Shown one piece after another: positions 9,783 to 18,449 of a stretch of 64,000 nucleotides of DNA; within the stretch, counting starts at the first letter, position 1; each line of letters begins with the position of its first letter. The position numbers and the translations under genes are program-made. Source of the DNA: CAWCPR01 sp963797475 (lineage in GTDB: Bacteria > Chloroflexota > Anaerolineae > Anaerolineales > UBA4823); NCBI GenBank assembly GCA_963797475.1, contig CAWCPR010000003.1, positions 186,001-250,000 of the forward strand, read 5' to 3'. The notes under the pieces were generated by a model. It worked only from the letters and a program-made list of their open reading frames with translations, ran no database searches and was not told the origin of the DNA.

Positions 9783-10160
9783 ATAAATGACAAATTGGCA
9801 TCCTCACCCGTTTTGCTGGGCTCCATCTCCTTGCGGCAAAGACGGGGTTTCAAGGCGTGGGCGTTGTTTCCTGTTGGCCGGCTAGTATTATTATTGACCT
9901 GCACAGCAAATGCAGGCGACCCACCTTTTCTCAACCTGACCACTTGACCAGTTCATAACTCCCTCCCATACTTCCCGCCCCTTTTCAAGCTATCGCTGGA
10001 TATTCCGGCGCGTCGCAACTCGGCGTTGGGGACGGGAGGCCGCAGGTAACGGGGTCACTCCTGCCCGGTTGTGCGCCAGACCTTACCCTGCTGCAAGTTC
10101 TGACAGGATAGATTGAACTGTATGAAAAATGCAATTGCGCCAAGTCCGATCGGTGACTAG
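9783..10160. other. Intergenic region, no gene recognised
   Basis: 378 bp between the membrane protein and the 3' end of the flavoenzyme operon, which converge here. I see no supported ORF. It holds the 16-mer at 9936-9951 that recurs near 56.2 kb, and ends with the perfect palindrome GTGACTAGTCAC (10153-10164) overlapping the stop codon of the flavoprotein. Confidence 0.5.
9936..9951 (-). repeat. 16-bp element repeated at 56191-56206
   Basis: CTGACCACTTGACCAG here is the exact reverse complement of the sequence at 56191-56206. The element is itself a direct repeat of TGGTCA separated by AG, which looks like a regulator-binding site or a dispersed genomic motif. Confidence 0.45.
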
Positions 10161-11573
10161 TCACTCGTTTGCGACAGCCAGCAAAGACAGGGGGATTGGC
10201 TCGATCGGTGGGCGAACGCGCAGCGGCTCGATTTGATCCGGGCTCTGGCGGGTCACCCAGGCCAGCTCGTGAGCCACATTCGTCTCACACATTCTTCCCT
10301 GGCAAATTCCCATCCCGAAACGTGTCCGTAGCTTGAGATCGCGCAAGGTTCCATCTCCTTCACTGAAAGCCGCGTGCAAAGCTCCCAGACTGACCTCCTC
10401 ACAACGGCAGACCAGGGTTTTGGGGTCCAAGCCAAGTGGGATCCGAAACGCAGGCATAAACGCCGCCTGAAGGTCCCGGTATAGGCCAATCCATTTACGC
10501 CTCTGTCGTCGAAGCCTTGCCAGCCGAGGTTCCAACTCCGCTGCCGAAGCCAGGCCGTGTGCAATGACCACCTGCAAGCCAGCAATTTCCCCTTCCACCA
10601 GCGCTTTTCTCACGCCGCCTATTCCAGCCGCCTCGCCGGCAACATAAACGAACGGGCAACTGGTGGTCATATCCCTGTTATGACCGGCATAATAAGTCCC
10701 CGTTTGCGAGTCGTACTCCAGGTCACATCCCAGGGCGCGGCAAATGCGCGTATCCGGTTGCATGCCATGGCTGACCGTAAGCGCATCGACCTCCCAACGC
10801 CGCTCGCTTCCAGGAATGAAATTTCCGGCCACATCCAAGCAGGCTGTTTTAACCATGCTGACTCGCTCGTCGCCAATCGCCTCAAGCAGGCCATGGCCAA
10901 AAAGAACCGGCGCTTTGGCGCGCCGGAGGGTGAGCCAATCGTCCATAAATTGGGAAAACCTGCCGGGACTGCGAAAAACGATGCGGATTCCCCTGTATAA
11001 AAGCTGCCGGATTGAGGTAGCCTCGACCAGAGCAATTACCGGGACTTTGGCGCGAATTAATTGGGCCGCGCTGCTCAACAAAAGTGGTCCACTCCCAGCG
11101 ACTAATACCCGCCTGCCCGGCGCGATTCCGTCCTGCACAGCCAGTCGAACCGCCGCGCCGGTGGTGAAAACACCCGGAAGCGTCCACCCCAAAAAAGGAC
11201 GGACCCACTCCCGTGCGCCGGTCGCCGCAAGGAGCGCCTCAAACTTAATTCGAACGCGGCGGTCCCCATAATAGATTTGGAGCCCACCGGCTGGGTCTAT
11301 ACGCTCTATAATGCTGTGGAAAATGATTCGCCAATTTGATTTCTCCAGAAATTCCATTCGCCAACGCAGATCCGCCAGATCCAGATCATATTTGCGGGCT
11401 GTAAATCCTGGCATGTGAGCCATGCCATATTGTCCGCCCAACCGGTCCCAGTGCTCCACCAGGACGCCATCCAGGCCAAATTGAGCGGCCGCGGCCGCTG
11501 CGGCTAACCCAGCCGGACCTGCGCCAATGACGGCAAAACTCGTTTGCAATTCTTGGATCAGGCTTTCAGCCAT
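10161..11573 (-). CDS. FAD/NAD(P)-binding oxidoreductase with BFD-like [2Fe-2S] domain (HcnB/OoxA-like)
   Basis: The 470-aa protein starts with an FAD-binding GxGxxG (VIGAGPAG, 15-22) and has a second nucleotide-binding motif near 159 (VAGSGP). A BFD-type iron-sulfur domain ends it, with CxC at 389-391 and CxxxxC at 424-429. This matches the alpha subunit of octopine/opine oxidases, hydrogen cyanide synthase HcnB and bacterial L-proline or hydroxyproline dehydrogenases. In those complexes it passes electrons from the substrate-oxidising flavoprotein to the respiratory chain. It is the last gene of a three-gene operon, starts 16 bp inside the ferredoxin-like gene with GGAGG upstream, and would form one complex with its two neighbours. 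The substrate cannot be told from sequence. Confidence 0.87.
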   Translation of the reverse strand: MAESLIQELQTSFAVIGAGPAGLAAAAAAAQFGLDGVLVEHWDRLGGQYGMAHMPGFTARKYDLDLADLRWRMEFLEKSNWRIIFHSIIERIDPAGGLQIYYGDRRVRIKFEALLAATGAREWVRPFLGWTLPGVFTTGAAVRLAVQDGIAPGRRVLVAGSGPLLLSSAAQLIRAKVPVIALVEATSIRQLLYRGIRIVFRSPGRFSQFMDDWLTLRRAKAPVLFGHGLLEAIGDERVSMVKTACLDVAGNFIPGSERRWEVDALTVSHGMQPDTRICRALGCDLEYDSQTGTYYAGHNRDMTTSCPFVYVAGEAAGIGGVRKALVEGEIAGLQVVIAHGLASAAELEPRLARLRRQRRKWIGLYRDLQAAFMPAFRIPLGLDPKTLVCRCEEVSLGALHAAFSEGDGTLRDLKLRTRFGMGICQGRMCETNVAHELAWVTRQSPDQIEPLRVRPPIEPIPLSLLAVANE

Positions 11574-11878
11574 CGAGCCTCCGTTTCCACCTGCATACCC
11601 GCTTCAACACGGGTCAGGCAGGCACGCTGCATGGGTTTTCCGTCGACTGTCAGCAGGCAGTCGTAACAAACACCCATCCCACACATCAGCCCGCGCGGCG
11701 CGCCGCTCAGACTGTGGCGTAAAGTGCGGAAACCGGTGGCCAGGAGCGCTGCGCCGAGCGTCTCGCCGGATCGACAGGTCACCTCCAAACCGTTGACCCG
11801 AATGACCACACTCTCCTCCGGTTTGAGCGGCAGGAGGCGTAAGGATGAATTGGGGAGGTCTGGCTTTTTATCAGACAT
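11558..11878 (-). CDS. Small [2Fe-2S] protein, HcnA-like subunit
   Basis: 106 aa from the ATG at 11878 (MSDKKPDL), which overlaps the stop of the upstream flavoprotein gene by 8 bp. An in-frame start ten codons earlier is possible but lies inside that gene. The cysteine set is of the plant-ferredoxin/HcnA type: CGMGVCYDC followed by a fourth Cys in RACL, plus a more N-terminal Cys (TCRSGE). HcnA-like proteins are the small iron-sulfur subunit linking the DAO-type oxidase and the BFD-containing flavoprotein. The tight overlaps on both sides indicate a stoichiometric three-subunit enzyme. Confidence 0.85.
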   Translation of the reverse strand: MSDKKPDLPNSSLRLLPLKPEESVVIRVNGLEVTCRSGETLGAALLATGFRTLRHSLSGAPRGLMCGMGVCYDCLLTVDGKPMQRACLTRVEAGMQVETEARWLKA

Positions 11879-12995
11879 AATCCGGCCTGGAAACTTTCTG
11901 AAAACCATCCGCGTGGCGTTCCGGACGGTATAGATCCAGGGGAACCTGGCTACGGCCTTCGACGATTAAGTCGCTGATCACACTTCCAAAAATCGGCGAG
12001 AGTGTAATCCCGCTGTGAGAAACCGCCACGTACAATCCTGGCACGCGCTCGACCGGCCCCAGGTAGGGTTTGCCGTCGACCGGCATGGGGCGTATCCCTG
12101 CGAAGTGGCGGATCACGGGTAGATCCTTCAACAGGGGTACGGTCCGTATGGCATTAGTCGCGATTTGCTGCGCTGCACTTGCAGTGGTCGTCGTATCCCG
12201 CACGCCGCGATCGTGCGTGGATCCCAAAAGAAAGTTTCCCGATACAGTTTGGCGAACGTGACGAGAAGGGAAGCGCAGGATAGGATCGACCGGCGCGGTG
12301 ACTAGAATTTCACCCCGCACAAAATCCAGGGGAATTTTAACCCCCAGGGGTTCCACTAAGGCCGGAACGCCAATACCCGCTGCAACCACAACTTGCCGCG
12401 TACGCACCGTCCCCTGGGATGTGCTGACGCCGCTGACTCCGGAAGCATCGGTCAGTATGCGGTCTACTCGGGTATGCAGCATGAACCGGGCGCCATTTCG
12501 ACCTGCCAGGCGAGCCAGGTTGAGAACCAATTTGATCGGATCGATGTGTCCATCGTGCGGGCCGTAAATGCCTCCGATAATTTCCGTAGAAACCAGGGGC
12601 TCTATCGCTCGCACCTGCTCGGGGGTGAGCTTACGCGCCTGGTAGGATGGGCTTTGCGTATTCAGTCGTTCCATAACGCCCAGTAATTTCTCGAAGTCTT
12701 CCGGCTCGGTGCTGATCATCAACCCGCCGGGTTGGCGCAGTCCAACATCTTCGTCATATTTTTCCGCCATCTGGGCGTGCAGCCTTGAGCTGGCAAGATT
12801 TAGCTGCATGTATTCTGGCGGCTCTTTTCCTTGCACCCAAACCAAACCCAGCGTGGCGCTGGAAGTACCCGCTGCAATTCCTCCCGCCTCGACAACCACC
12901 GCTTTTACGCCGCGCAAAGCCAGAAAACAGGCGATTGAGCAGCCGACCGCGCCGGCTCCTACAATAACAACATCCGATTCAGAATTCACAGCCAC
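11871..12995 (-). CDS. FAD-dependent amine/D-amino-acid-type dehydrogenase (DAO family, HcnC/OoxB-like)
   Basis: The 374-aa DAO-family flavoprotein has its FAD dinucleotide motif VGAGAVG at 12-18 and a typical C-terminal GIRPMPVDGKPYLGP..GLYVAVSHSG block that closes the flavin site. The family oxidises secondary or primary amines (glycine, sarcosine, D-amino acids, opines) to imines. Together with the next two genes it forms a heterotrimeric membrane-linked dehydrogenase rather than an oxygen-using oxidase (inference from family context). The start is GTG at 12995 with AGGGGA upstream. The gene diverges from the IclR regulator, whose binding region is probably the shared 308-bp intergenic. 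Confidence 0.87.
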   Translation of the reverse strand: MAVNSESDVVIVGAGAVGCSIACFLALRGVKAVVVEAGGIAAGTSSATLGLVWVQGKEPPEYMQLNLASSRLHAQMAEKYDEDVGLRQPGGLMISTEPEDFEKLLGVMERLNTQSPSYQARKLTPEQVRAIEPLVSTEIIGGIYGPHDGHIDPIKLVLNLARLAGRNGARFMLHTRVDRILTDASGVSGVSTSQGTVRTRQVVVAAGIGVPALVEPLGVKIPLDFVRGEILVTAPVDPILRFPSRHVRQTVSGNFLLGSTHDRGVRDTTTTASAAQQIATNAIRTVPLLKDLPVIRHFAGIRPMPVDGKPYLGPVERVPGLYVAVSHSGITLSPIFGSVISDLIVEGRSQVPLDLYRPERHADGFQKVSRPDYV

Positions 12996-13065
12996 GTTGT
13001 TCCCCTATCGAGAGATGAGAAGGATCGTAACCGGTATTTTTCAGCAAAAATAATCCAATTTCCTC

Positions 13066-13093
13066 TTGACAATTTTACCAGGTGATATATAAT
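13066..13093 (+). promoter_or_regulatory. Sigma70-type promoter toward the IclR regulator
   Basis: TTGACA (13066-13071) and TATAAT (13088-13093) are separated by 16 bp. Transcription would start near 13100, leaving an untranslated leader of about 200 nt before the IclR start. Confidence 0.65.
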
Positions 13094-13155
13094 TTTCACA
13101 ACCTGAGTTATTTTATCAGGTGATATTCAAATTTCATGATGTGATTTATTTCACT
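13080..13155. promoter_or_regulatory. Three related GTGA/TCA(C) dyad elements, possible regulator sites
   Basis: AGGTGATAT occurs at 13080-13088 and again at 13118-13126, 38 bp apart, each followed by an AATTTTCA or AATTTCA half. A third element, TGTGA-TTTATT-TCACT (13140-13155), is a CRP-like dyad. The first overlaps the -10 box. They could be IclR autoregulatory sites or CRP/FNR-family sites. Confidence 0.4.
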
Positions 13156-13303
13156 AACTGATAATTTCAAACCATTCCTCCAGAATACCCTTCCGGCCCA
13201 TTAAAATTTTACGCATCGTTCATCTCAATAAGTGTCGGGCGCTTGTGGCGCACCACGCAATATGATGAAAAGAGATTCATCAAAATAGAAATTAGAGGTG
13301 CGT

Positions 13304-14122
13304 ATGGCAATCAAAACCTCTTCAGATGGAGATGGGAACACAGTAAGATCTGTCGAACGCGCTGTAGATCTCCTCGAAGAACTCATGGCGCAATCTTCGC
13401 CCATCAGTCTGGTCGAACTGAGCGAACGCGTCAAGCTGCACCCGTCGACAGCGCATCGCATCCTGGCTACTCTGGAGCTTCGCCGCTTTGTTTACCAGGA
13501 TGCTGACACCCGGCTCTACACACTCGGCCCAAAATTGCTCTACCCGGCGCAAGGTGGGCAGCCCTCCCAGGCCTTACGCAATTTTGTGACCCCCATCTTG
13601 CAGGAGATCTCCCGGATAACGAACGAAAGCACCACGATGGCAATTCGCAGCGGCAACCACGCGATGGCGATTGCCAAAGCTGCCAGCGGCCGGTCGTTAG
13701 ATGTATCGCTGCAAAGTGGATCGCTGGCCCCTTTGCACTGTACTGCCGTAGGAAAATCCATCTTATCGCATCTGGAACCATTGGATGTTGTCAAGGTCGT
13801 TGAAGCTGAAGGCCTGGTGCCCAACACCCCCAACACCATTACCGACCTGAGCCAGCTATTAGATGAATTAAAGCATGTGCGCGAGCAAGGTTACTCTGTG
13901 GATAACGAAGAGTGGGAAGTCGGGATCCGCTGTGTGGCTGTGCCAGTGTTTTCAGAAGATGGAAAAGTCTTCGGCGCCATCAGCGTCTCCGGTCCAACCG
14001 GGCGGATCACCAAAGAAAAGGCTGCTGGCCTGGCTGAAAAGATTCGCGAGTCAGCAGCCAAGCTTTCAGCCCGCCTGGGCTACCGGTTGGAAAGCAGCGC
14101 CAACCTGGCCGTTAAACACTGA
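13304..14122 (+). CDS. IclR-family transcriptional regulator
   Basis: 272 aa from the ATG at 13304, chosen because AGAGGTG lies just upstream; a GTG two codons earlier is in frame. An N-terminal winged helix (about 10-70, with SLVELSERVKLHPSTAHRIL) is followed by the IclR effector-binding GAF-like domain (about 85-260, with LHCTAVGKSILSHL and YSVDNEEWEVGIRCVAVPVF, both classic family blocks). IclR proteins usually control small catabolic operons in response to a substrate or intermediate. Its place between the amine dehydrogenase operon and the ABC importer makes it the likely regulator of both. Confidence 0.92.
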   Translation: MAIKTSSDGDGNTVRSVERAVDLLEELMAQSSPISLVELSERVKLHPSTAHRILATLELRRFVYQDADTRLYTLGPKLLYPAQGGQPSQALRNFVTPILQEISRITNESTTMAIRSGNHAMAIAKAASGRSLDVSLQSGSLAPLHCTAVGKSILSHLEPLDVVKVVEAEGLVPNTPNTITDLSQLLDELKHVREQGYSVDNEEWEVGIRCVAVPVFSEDGKVFGAISVSGPTGRITKEKAAGLAEKIRESAAKLSARLGYRLESSANLAVKH

Positions 14123-14257
14123 AAGTCTTTCAGAGAAAGGAGGCCGTATTTCCGAATAGATGACAATTCTCTTTCGAAACAAGGTCAATCATTCAACAGT
14201 TCGCTAAATTCCAGCAATCCGGACTTCGATCCAACTATTAAATTAAGGAGGTAGGAG

Positions 14258-15367
14258 ATGACTGGCAGCCATAATCAGTTTGACATTTCTCGACGAGAAT
14301 TTTTAAAGTTAACCGGCACCTTCGGGGCTGCGCTGGCTGGGGGAAGTCTGCTGGCAGCTTGCTCGTCGAAACCGCAAGATGTTAACTTAACCCACTTCGT
14401 ATGGGTGGGCGGTGGACAAGGGATCGTTCCCCGCGAGGTAGTGCCGGCCTACGAGCAAGCGCATCCTAATGTCCACATCGAGCTTTATGAGGGCACTAAC
14501 TCCGTAACTTACCCGAAGATGGTCGCGGCCAAGGAAGCCGATCCCAATAACCCACTGATCAATTTTGGCTTTTTCAACATCGATGCCACCGTCAAGGGCG
14601 CTAAAGATGACATGTGGATGAGCCTGGATCCGAATAAAATCCCGAATATGAATGACATCTACCCCCAATATTGGCGGCCTGATAACAAAGGAATTGCCTG
14701 GGGAGTTTCCGAGATGGGGATCATGTATAACACCGATCTGGTGAAAGACCCGCCCACATCCTGGTTGGACCTTGTGGATCCGAAGTGGCAGGGTAAAGTG
14801 GTGATGTTCGACTATTCGTTCAATGACTTCCTTTGCACGATCGCCCGCTCGATCGGCGGCAGCGAAAAGGATGATGAAGGGGCCTGGAAGCTGATCACGG
14901 AAGCAGCCAAACGCGGCCAGTTCCTGGCATTCGGAAGCAGCAACGAGGACGTTAAGAGCCCGGTTGTGCGCGGAGAAGCCCTGATCGCTCCCTGGTTTAC
15001 GGCATTGGCTAAGGCCTGGGCAACTGACGAAGGCGCCCCGCTGGCAGTTGCCGAGCCGAAGGAAGGTTTCATGGTCTTCCCACTGCTCTTCCAGATCGTC
15101 AAGGGCAGCACCCAGGCGCAAATCGACGTAGCCTCGGAGATTATCAACACCTACCTGTCTGCTGAGACGCTTGCCCGCTATTGCAGCCTGACGAAGACAC
15201 CCTCCACCAGCAAGACTGCGGTGCTTGATCCCGAAATCGCTGCGGATCCGGATTTCTCTAAGGAAACTATCGACCGGGCCATGAACATGGACTGGGAAAC
15301 CATCGCCGCCAGAGACGTCGAGTGGCATGAGCGCTGGGATCGCGAAGTCAAGGCAGTTATGCCGTAG
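14258..15367 (+). CDS. ABC importer substrate-binding lipoprotein, spermidine/putrescine (PotD) family
   Basis: The 369-aa protein has a twin-arginine signal (SRREFLK at 11-17) combined with a lipobox ending in Cys35 (LLAAC). It is therefore exported folded by Tat and then lipid-anchored. The mature part follows the PotD/PotF periplasmic-binding pattern (family 1 extracellular binding proteins), with 'GVSEMGIMYNTDLV' and 'DPKWQGKVVMFD' as typical blocks. A strong AAGGAGG ribosome site precedes the ATG. It heads the importer genes. In this family ligands are polyamines, betaines, amino acid derivatives or Fe-chelates, so the substrate is open. Confidence 0.88.
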   Translation: MTGSHNQFDISRREFLKLTGTFGAALAGGSLLAACSSKPQDVNLTHFVWVGGGQGIVPREVVPAYEQAHPNVHIELYEGTNSVTYPKMVAAKEADPNNPLINFGFFNIDATVKGAKDDMWMSLDPNKIPNMNDIYPQYWRPDNKGIAWGVSEMGIMYNTDLVKDPPTSWLDLVDPKWQGKVVMFDYSFNDFLCTIARSIGGSEKDDEGAWKLITEAAKRGQFLAFGSSNEDVKSPVVRGEALIAPWFTALAKAWATDEGAPLAVAEPKEGFMVFPLLFQIVKGSTQAQIDVASEIINTYLSAETLARYCSLTKTPSTSKTAVLDPEIAADPDFSKETIDRAMNMDWETIAARDVEWHERWDREVKAVMP

Positions 15368-15488
15368 CAGAGAAGATTTTCCGAGAAGGGAATGCGGAGC
15401 GCGAGTGCATGGAAATCGTTTCACCCTAAACGATTTTCTTGTACTCGCCTCCTCCCATCAAATTCATCACTGACTATTGGATGATAAT

Positions 15489-16436
15489 ATGACTGTCGAT
15501 AGGCAATTAACAACCGCATCAGGTCAGCGCGAGCGCGAAGCGCGCTATTCGGAAGATCTCATAGAGAGACGTCGGTTCTGGCGCAGGCTGACTCCCTTTG
15601 GGCTGCTCAGCCCAGCCATACTCCTTATGGTGGCGGTCTTCCTGGTCGGTATGCTGATGCTTTTTGTGAACAGCGCTTATCACTTTACCGGTCTGAAGAT
15701 CGAGCGCATTGTTACTTTTGAAGCCTGGCCAAAGTTCTTCACAGATCCATTCTATTGGAACGTTTTGCGCCGGACGCTCTGGTTAGGGGCGGTAGTCACT
15801 ACCGTTACGGTTGTTATCGGTTACCCTACAGCCTACGCTGTCGCCCGCATCCACAACTCTGGGATTAAATTCGCATTTTTCGTTTTGATCTTTTCCCCCC
15901 TGCTGACCAGCGTCGTCATCCGTTCTTTTGGTTGGCTGATCCTGCTCGGGGATTTGGGATTCATCAATTACATTTTAATGGCTTTGCGGATCATCGAGGA
16001 ACCGTTCAAGATGATCTACAACTTCTTGGGGGTAACCATTGCCCTGGCGCATGTGCTGCTGCCTTTCACAATCTTCCCGATCCTGAGCGTCATGACCCAG
16101 ATGGATCCAACCTTGAAAGAAGCCGCCAACGACCTGGGCGCCAACCGCTGGGAGACTTTCCGGCGAGTGACCTGGCCTCTTTCCCTCCCAGGGTTGATCT
16201 CAGGCGCGCAAATTACCTTCGTCCTGGCCTCAGGGGCCTATGCAACCCCATCCATCCTCGGCGGCGGACGGGTGGTCGTACTGCCCGAACAAATCTACCA
16301 ATCGATCGTGGTATTGAATTGGCCGATCGCCGCAGTCCAGGCCATGGTTCTGCTGGCAATTTCATTAACGATCGTCTTCATTTTCAATAAGCTGATCGGT
16401 TTGTTCTATAAAGTCCCGCGGATGGGAGAATTATGA
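15489..16436 (+). CDS. ABC importer permease, PotB-like
   Basis: 315 aa from ATG 15489 (a TTG four codons upstream is in frame; neither has a strong ribosome site). Six membrane helices are predicted by eye, and the ABC-binding EAA loop reads 'DPTLKEAANDLGANRWETFRRVTWPLSLPG'. This is the first permease subunit of a PotABCD-type importer. Its stop overlaps the start of the second permease by 4 bp (ATGA). It forms a heterodimer with the following gene product and is powered by the ATPase at 19.5 kb. Confidence 0.88.
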   Translation: MTVDRQLTTASGQREREARYSEDLIERRRFWRRLTPFGLLSPAILLMVAVFLVGMLMLFVNSAYHFTGLKIERIVTFEAWPKFFTDPFYWNVLRRTLWLGAVVTTVTVVIGYPTAYAVARIHNSGIKFAFFVLIFSPLLTSVVIRSFGWLILLGDLGFINYILMALRIIEEPFKMIYNFLGVTIALAHVLLPFTIFPILSVMTQMDPTLKEAANDLGANRWETFRRVTWPLSLPGLISGAQITFVLASGAYATPSILGGGRVVVLPEQIYQSIVVLNWPIAAVQAMVLLAISLTIVFIFNKLIGLFYKVPRMGEL

Positions 16437-17248
16437 CCGAACAAAAACGATTTGATAGTTTCAATATCATCTTCGCGGTCCTGCTGGCGGTCGTAGCGCT
16501 CTATATCCTGGCTCCCCTGATCTTCGTGGTTATCAACGCCTTTAACAGCGCTGCTTACAATGTATTCCCGCCCCAGGGATTTTCATTGAAATGGTTCGGC
16601 GTCGTCCTCAATTATCCCACATTCAGGCCGGCCTTCATCAATTCGGTCATCGTCGGCGTAGGCGCGATGCTCATCGCGGTGACGACCGGCACGATGGCGT
16701 CCCGCGCCTTTGTCAACTACTGGTTCAAGGGCAGCAATATCATCCGCTCTCTGCTCTTCTCGCCCGCCCTGGTACCAGCTATCGCCATTGGCGCAGGACT
16801 CTTCCTGTATTACATTCGGATCGGCCTGTATGGAGGCAAGCTCGGTTTGATCCTGGCCCACTCATTGTTGGGCCTGCCCTTTGTGATCTCCATCATGTCG
16901 GCGGTTATGCTGGGGATCGATCCGGCCTTGGAAGAAGCCGCCCAGGATTTGGGATGTAAGCCACTGGAGACCTTTATCAAAGTAACATTGCCGCAAATGC
17001 GGGCCGGTCTGGTTGTCTCTTGTTTATTTGCTTTCATTATCTCGTTTGATAATCTGGAGACCTCGCTGTTCCTGGTTCGACCGGCGAACAATACGCTCCC
17101 GATTGAAATGTTCCTGTATCTGCAAGAATACCAGAACCCCTCTTTGGCTGCACTCTCCACCCTGCTGATCGCGGTTACATTCGTAGCAGTGTTGATCTTG
17201 ATCCCATTCATGCGCCGCCAGGCGGAATCCAGGAAGATGCTGCGCTGA
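16433..17248 (+). CDS. ABC importer permease, PotC-like
   Basis: The 271-aa inner-membrane protein has about six helices and the EAA loop 'DPALEEAAQDLGCKPLETFIKVTLPQM'. It starts at an ATGA overlap with the PotB-like gene, so the two are translated together. It is the second permease half of the importer. The next gene is an enzyme, not the ATPase, so importer and enzyme genes are interleaved in one operon. Confidence 0.88.
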   Translation: MTEQKRFDSFNIIFAVLLAVVALYILAPLIFVVINAFNSAAYNVFPPQGFSLKWFGVVLNYPTFRPAFINSVIVGVGAMLIAVTTGTMASRAFVNYWFKGSNIIRSLLFSPALVPAIAIGAGLFLYYIRIGLYGGKLGLILAHSLLGLPFVISIMSAVMLGIDPALEEAAQDLGCKPLETFIKVTLPQMRAGLVVSCLFAFIISFDNLETSLFLVRPANNTLPIEMFLYLQEYQNPSLAALSTLLIAVTFVAVLILIPFMRRQAESRKMLR

Positions 17249-17318
17249 AACGGATCCTGATAGCCACGAAATCATCTACCCAACGATAGTCGCTGAATTC
17301 GAATTCAAAGGAAAAAGC

Positions 17319-18374
17319 ATGAGAACGACACTGGCTGGCCTGGTCACCAATATCCTAAAACTATGTAAAGTCCTGGATGGCGAGCGTGTAGCGCTGGTTA
17401 CGAACTCCGAGTGCGATCCGAAAATCCTTGACGCCTATATGGCGGGCGTTGAGGAAAGCGGAGCGGAAGCTTTGCGGATCCTGTTGCCGCGCCGTGCGGT
17501 GGACGGGCAGTTGGTTCAACCTTTAGGTCCCTTTGCTGCGGAGGTTCTCAAGCAAGCAAATATGGTGTTAAATCCAGTCACCGAAGACCATCCACAACTG
17601 CCGGACATCTTCATGTACGATGAAATCTTCAGTGAAATTCTGGCAACCGGGACGCGCTGGCTAAATGTTGTCATCAATGAAGGAGCGATGCGCAGGTTGT
17701 TCCCCAACCAGGCGCTCATCGACCGCACGATGGCAGGCGTGGAATTAATGGAAAAAGCGGAAAACATCCGCATCCGTTCGCAAGCCGGCACCGACCTGCG
17801 TTTAAGCAAGAAAGGGCGTAAAGGGCATAAACAAACCGGGATCGTAGACGAGCCCGGAATGTGGGACAATTACGGCTTTGGACTGGTCGCCTGCGCTCCC
17901 CTGGAGGACAGCGCAGAAGGAACCGTGGTGCTGGATGCCGGCAATTCCGCCGGCCAGGTGCCTTTTGGGGACCGGCACCGGATCAACCCGGAGCCGATCA
18001 AGTTGACATTTCGTGCGGGCAAGATCGTCGACATCAGCGGAGGCCATACCGCCCTCATGTTACGGCGCTACCTGGAAGCCAATGCAAACGACGGCGGATA
18101 CCGCATCGCTCACATCGGCTGGGGCACACAGGACAGGGCGATTTGGGGCGGCGGATATCGCTTCTCCCACGCCGATTGGGAAAGCTATTACGGCTGCGTG
18201 ATGATGCACTATGGCGTTAATATTTTCAACACTCCTTGCCGGTTTAGCGGTCTCAATGGGAAGACCGCACCGCCAGGCATCCATTGGGGTGGTTCGATGT
18301 TAAACCACGACTTTTTTTTGGATGACGAGCTCATCGTTAAAAATGGAGAGATCGTCCACCCTGCCTGTAAATAA
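17319..18374 (+). CDS. NicX / M29 aminopeptidase-like metalloenzyme
   Basis: The 351-aa protein belongs, by overall pattern, to the superfamily of M29 leucyl aminopeptidases (AmpS/AmpT) and the non-heme iron 2,5-dihydroxypyridine 5,6-dioxygenase NicX. The length (about 350 aa) fits NicX better than the about 410 aa of AmpS. Visible blocks are 'KAENIRIRSQAGTDLRLS', 'GNSAGQVPFGD', and a His/Asp-rich C-terminal part (GIHWGGSMLNHDFFLDDE) that could supply metal ligands. I cannot assign the individual ligands. It lies in the importer operon with a deacylase and an M20 peptidase, so cleavage of a peptide-like or ring-derived imported compound is plausible. Activity is uncertain. Confidence 0.6.
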   Translation: MRTTLAGLVTNILKLCKVLDGERVALVTNSECDPKILDAYMAGVEESGAEALRILLPRRAVDGQLVQPLGPFAAEVLKQANMVLNPVTEDHPQLPDIFMYDEIFSEILATGTRWLNVVINEGAMRRLFPNQALIDRTMAGVELMEKAENIRIRSQAGTDLRLSKKGRKGHKQTGIVDEPGMWDNYGFGLVACAPLEDSAEGTVVLDAGNSAGQVPFGDRHRINPEPIKLTFRAGKIVDISGGHTALMLRRYLEANANDGGYRIAHIGWGTQDRAIWGGGYRFSHADWESYYGCVMMHYGVNIFNTPCRFSGLNGKTAPPGIHWGGSMLNHDFFLDDELIVKNGEIVHPACK

Positions 18375-18387
18375 ACCTAAAATTCTC

Positions 18388-18404
18388 CCCGAGTTGAACT
18401 CGGG
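18388..18404 (+). terminator. Small stem-loop after the NicX/M29-like gene
   Basis: CCCGAGT-TGA-ACTCGGG forms a 7-bp stem 14 nt after the stop. There is no T-run, so it is more likely an RNA-processing or stability element within the operon than a true terminator. Confidence 0.3.
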
Positions 18405-18449
18405 AGCAGAGCCAACCAACCCAGCAATAAAACTTAAGGAGAAATCACA

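Larger units (their letters stand above)
12996..13303. other. Divergent regulatory region between the amine-dehydrogenase operon and the IclR gene
   Basis: 308 bp, A+T-rich in the middle. It holds one strong plus-strand promoter and three GTGA-type dyad elements (listed separately). No supported gene was seen. Confidence 0.6.

Noticed and set aside
9758..9943. 61-codon minus-strand ORF after the membrane protein
   Set aside because: No ribosome site, no family pattern, and it overlaps the end of the convergent gene.
10744..11271. 175-codon plus-strand ORF inside the flavoprotein gene
   Set aside because: It lies antisense to a well-supported oxidoreductase with intact motifs.
14387..15424. 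345-codon minus-strand ORF opposite the PotD-like gene
   Set aside because: It is the antisense frame of a clear lipoprotein gene and has no recognisable protein pattern despite its length.
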